From positions 1-6,651 of the forward strand of contig CAAGRW010000078.1 in NCBI GenBank assembly GCA_900772775.1: DNA of 6,651 nucleotides, in the 5' to 3' direction. This DNA is from Candidatus Rifleibacteriota bacterium. GTDB taxonomy: Bacteria > Vulcanimicrobiota > Xenobia > Xenobiales > Xenobiaceae. Made by a program: the position numbers and the translations under genes. The first letter of the stretch is position 1. Every line of letters begins with the position of its first letter. The notes under the pieces were generated by a model, which did no database searches, was not told where the DNA came from, and saw nothing but the letters and a program-made list of their open reading frames with translations. This document shows positions 6,266-6,651 of the stretch, piece by piece.

Positions 6266-6651
6266 GTGATAACTCCAGGCTCTTATTTAGAGTATATCCA
6301 AGAAAAGAAACTTTTACCTGCTGTCTGTTTGCGTCAGGACAAGCCGGGCAAAGTTTTTGTTCGCAATATCCGCAACCGTGAAGAAAAAATTGCCGATTCT
6401 AAGGCTATGTTTATTGTTCCCGGTTTTATCGATCCCAATTCTTCTTACGATATGTTAGCCGAGGCTTTATCTAAAGCTCAAGCTAAGCGTGAAGAGCTGG
6501 CTTCTCAAATCGATCCAGCCGAGTTGTGGGAACTTTTAGAAGGTGAAAGTGACGATCATCTTTGGCCCTTGGAGGAGATAAGCGACTTAATTTTAAGCCG
6601 TACCGATTCAGAAGCTCTTTCGGCTACCTACAGAAGTTTAGATAATGATAG
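6266..6651 (+). CDS. RNase II/R (RNB) family exoribonuclease, N-terminal part
   Basis: The frame is open from GTG 6266 to the window edge, giving 128 complete codons. In-frame TAA lies directly before the GTG (6263-6265), so no longer start exists. A purine-rich AAGAAG at 6251-6256 can act as Shine-Dalgarno, with a 9-base spacer. The N-terminus (ITPGSYLEYIQEKKLLPAVC, residues 2-21) reads as the small beta-barrel start seen in RNase II-like proteins. The region IDPAELWELLEGE followed by ISDLILSRTDSEALSATYRSL resembles the helical N-terminal part of cyanobacterial-type RNase II, in which a WELL motif precedes a LL.SE.SP..CYAAY-like stretch. Family members degrade RNA 3' to 5' in the cytoplasm. 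The catalytic RNB domain, with its conserved aspartates, lies outside the window, so activity cannot be judged. Assignment rests on N-terminal resemblance recalled from the family, hence moderate confidence. Confidence 0.65.
   Translation, partial: MITPGSYLEYIQEKKLLPAVCLRQDKPGKVFVRNIRNREEKIADSKAMFIVPGFIDPNSSYDMLAEALSKAQAKREELASQIDPAELWELLEGESDDHLWPLEEISDLILSRTDSEALSATYRSLDND

Overview
The window is one end of an assembled contig from a bacterium. All six recognisable genes lie on the + strand and are closely spaced. The first 17 bases are the 3' end of an Illumina TruSeq adapter rather than genomic DNA, so the first gene has no trustworthy 5' end. The last gene runs off the right edge. Coding is AT-leaning, with frequent TTA leucines and Shine-Dalgarno sites of the GAGG type. 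A lipoprotein signal, a TolB-like propeller, MurQ, SpoIID and an RNase II N-terminus resembling cyanobacterial versions all point to a Gram-negative-type, non-model bacterium. The cyanobacteria/Melainabacteria side of the tree is plausible, but this is an inference from protein style, not a demonstrated placement.

Layout. Positions 18-1727 hold a large protein of unassigned family: a helical, toroid-like N-terminal half followed by a beta-rich C-terminal half. Positions 1784-2707 encode a polytopic membrane protein with about seven membrane segments and no recognised family. A strong intrinsic terminator (2717-2753) follows. Next come three tightly packed genes. murQ (2783-3607) encodes N-acetylmuramic acid 6-phosphate etherase. 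A SpoIID/LytB-domain protein (3612-5228) starts 4 bases after murQ ends. A lipoprotein with a probable six-bladed PD40/TolB-like beta-propeller (5243-6172) begins 14 bases later. After a 93-base gap with a candidate TATAAT box, a gene with an RNase II (RNB family) N-terminus starts at 6266 and is cut by the window end.

How they may work together. SpoIID-type enzymes cleave peptidoglycan glycan strands in the envelope. MurQ removes lactate from MurNAc-6-phosphate in the cytoplasm during amino-sugar recycling. The coupled murQ-spoIID pair therefore suggests a cell-wall remodelling and salvage unit, and the propeller lipoprotein is an envelope-located candidate partner. The first two genes may be a separate unit of envelope or polysaccharide function. 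The terminator between them and murQ is either a true operon boundary or an attenuator. Nothing here looks mobile, and I see no RNA gene or CRISPR array. The least explained parts are the first two proteins, an acidic insertion in the SpoIID domain with a DxDxNGxxD loop, and a MurQ that is short at its C-terminus.
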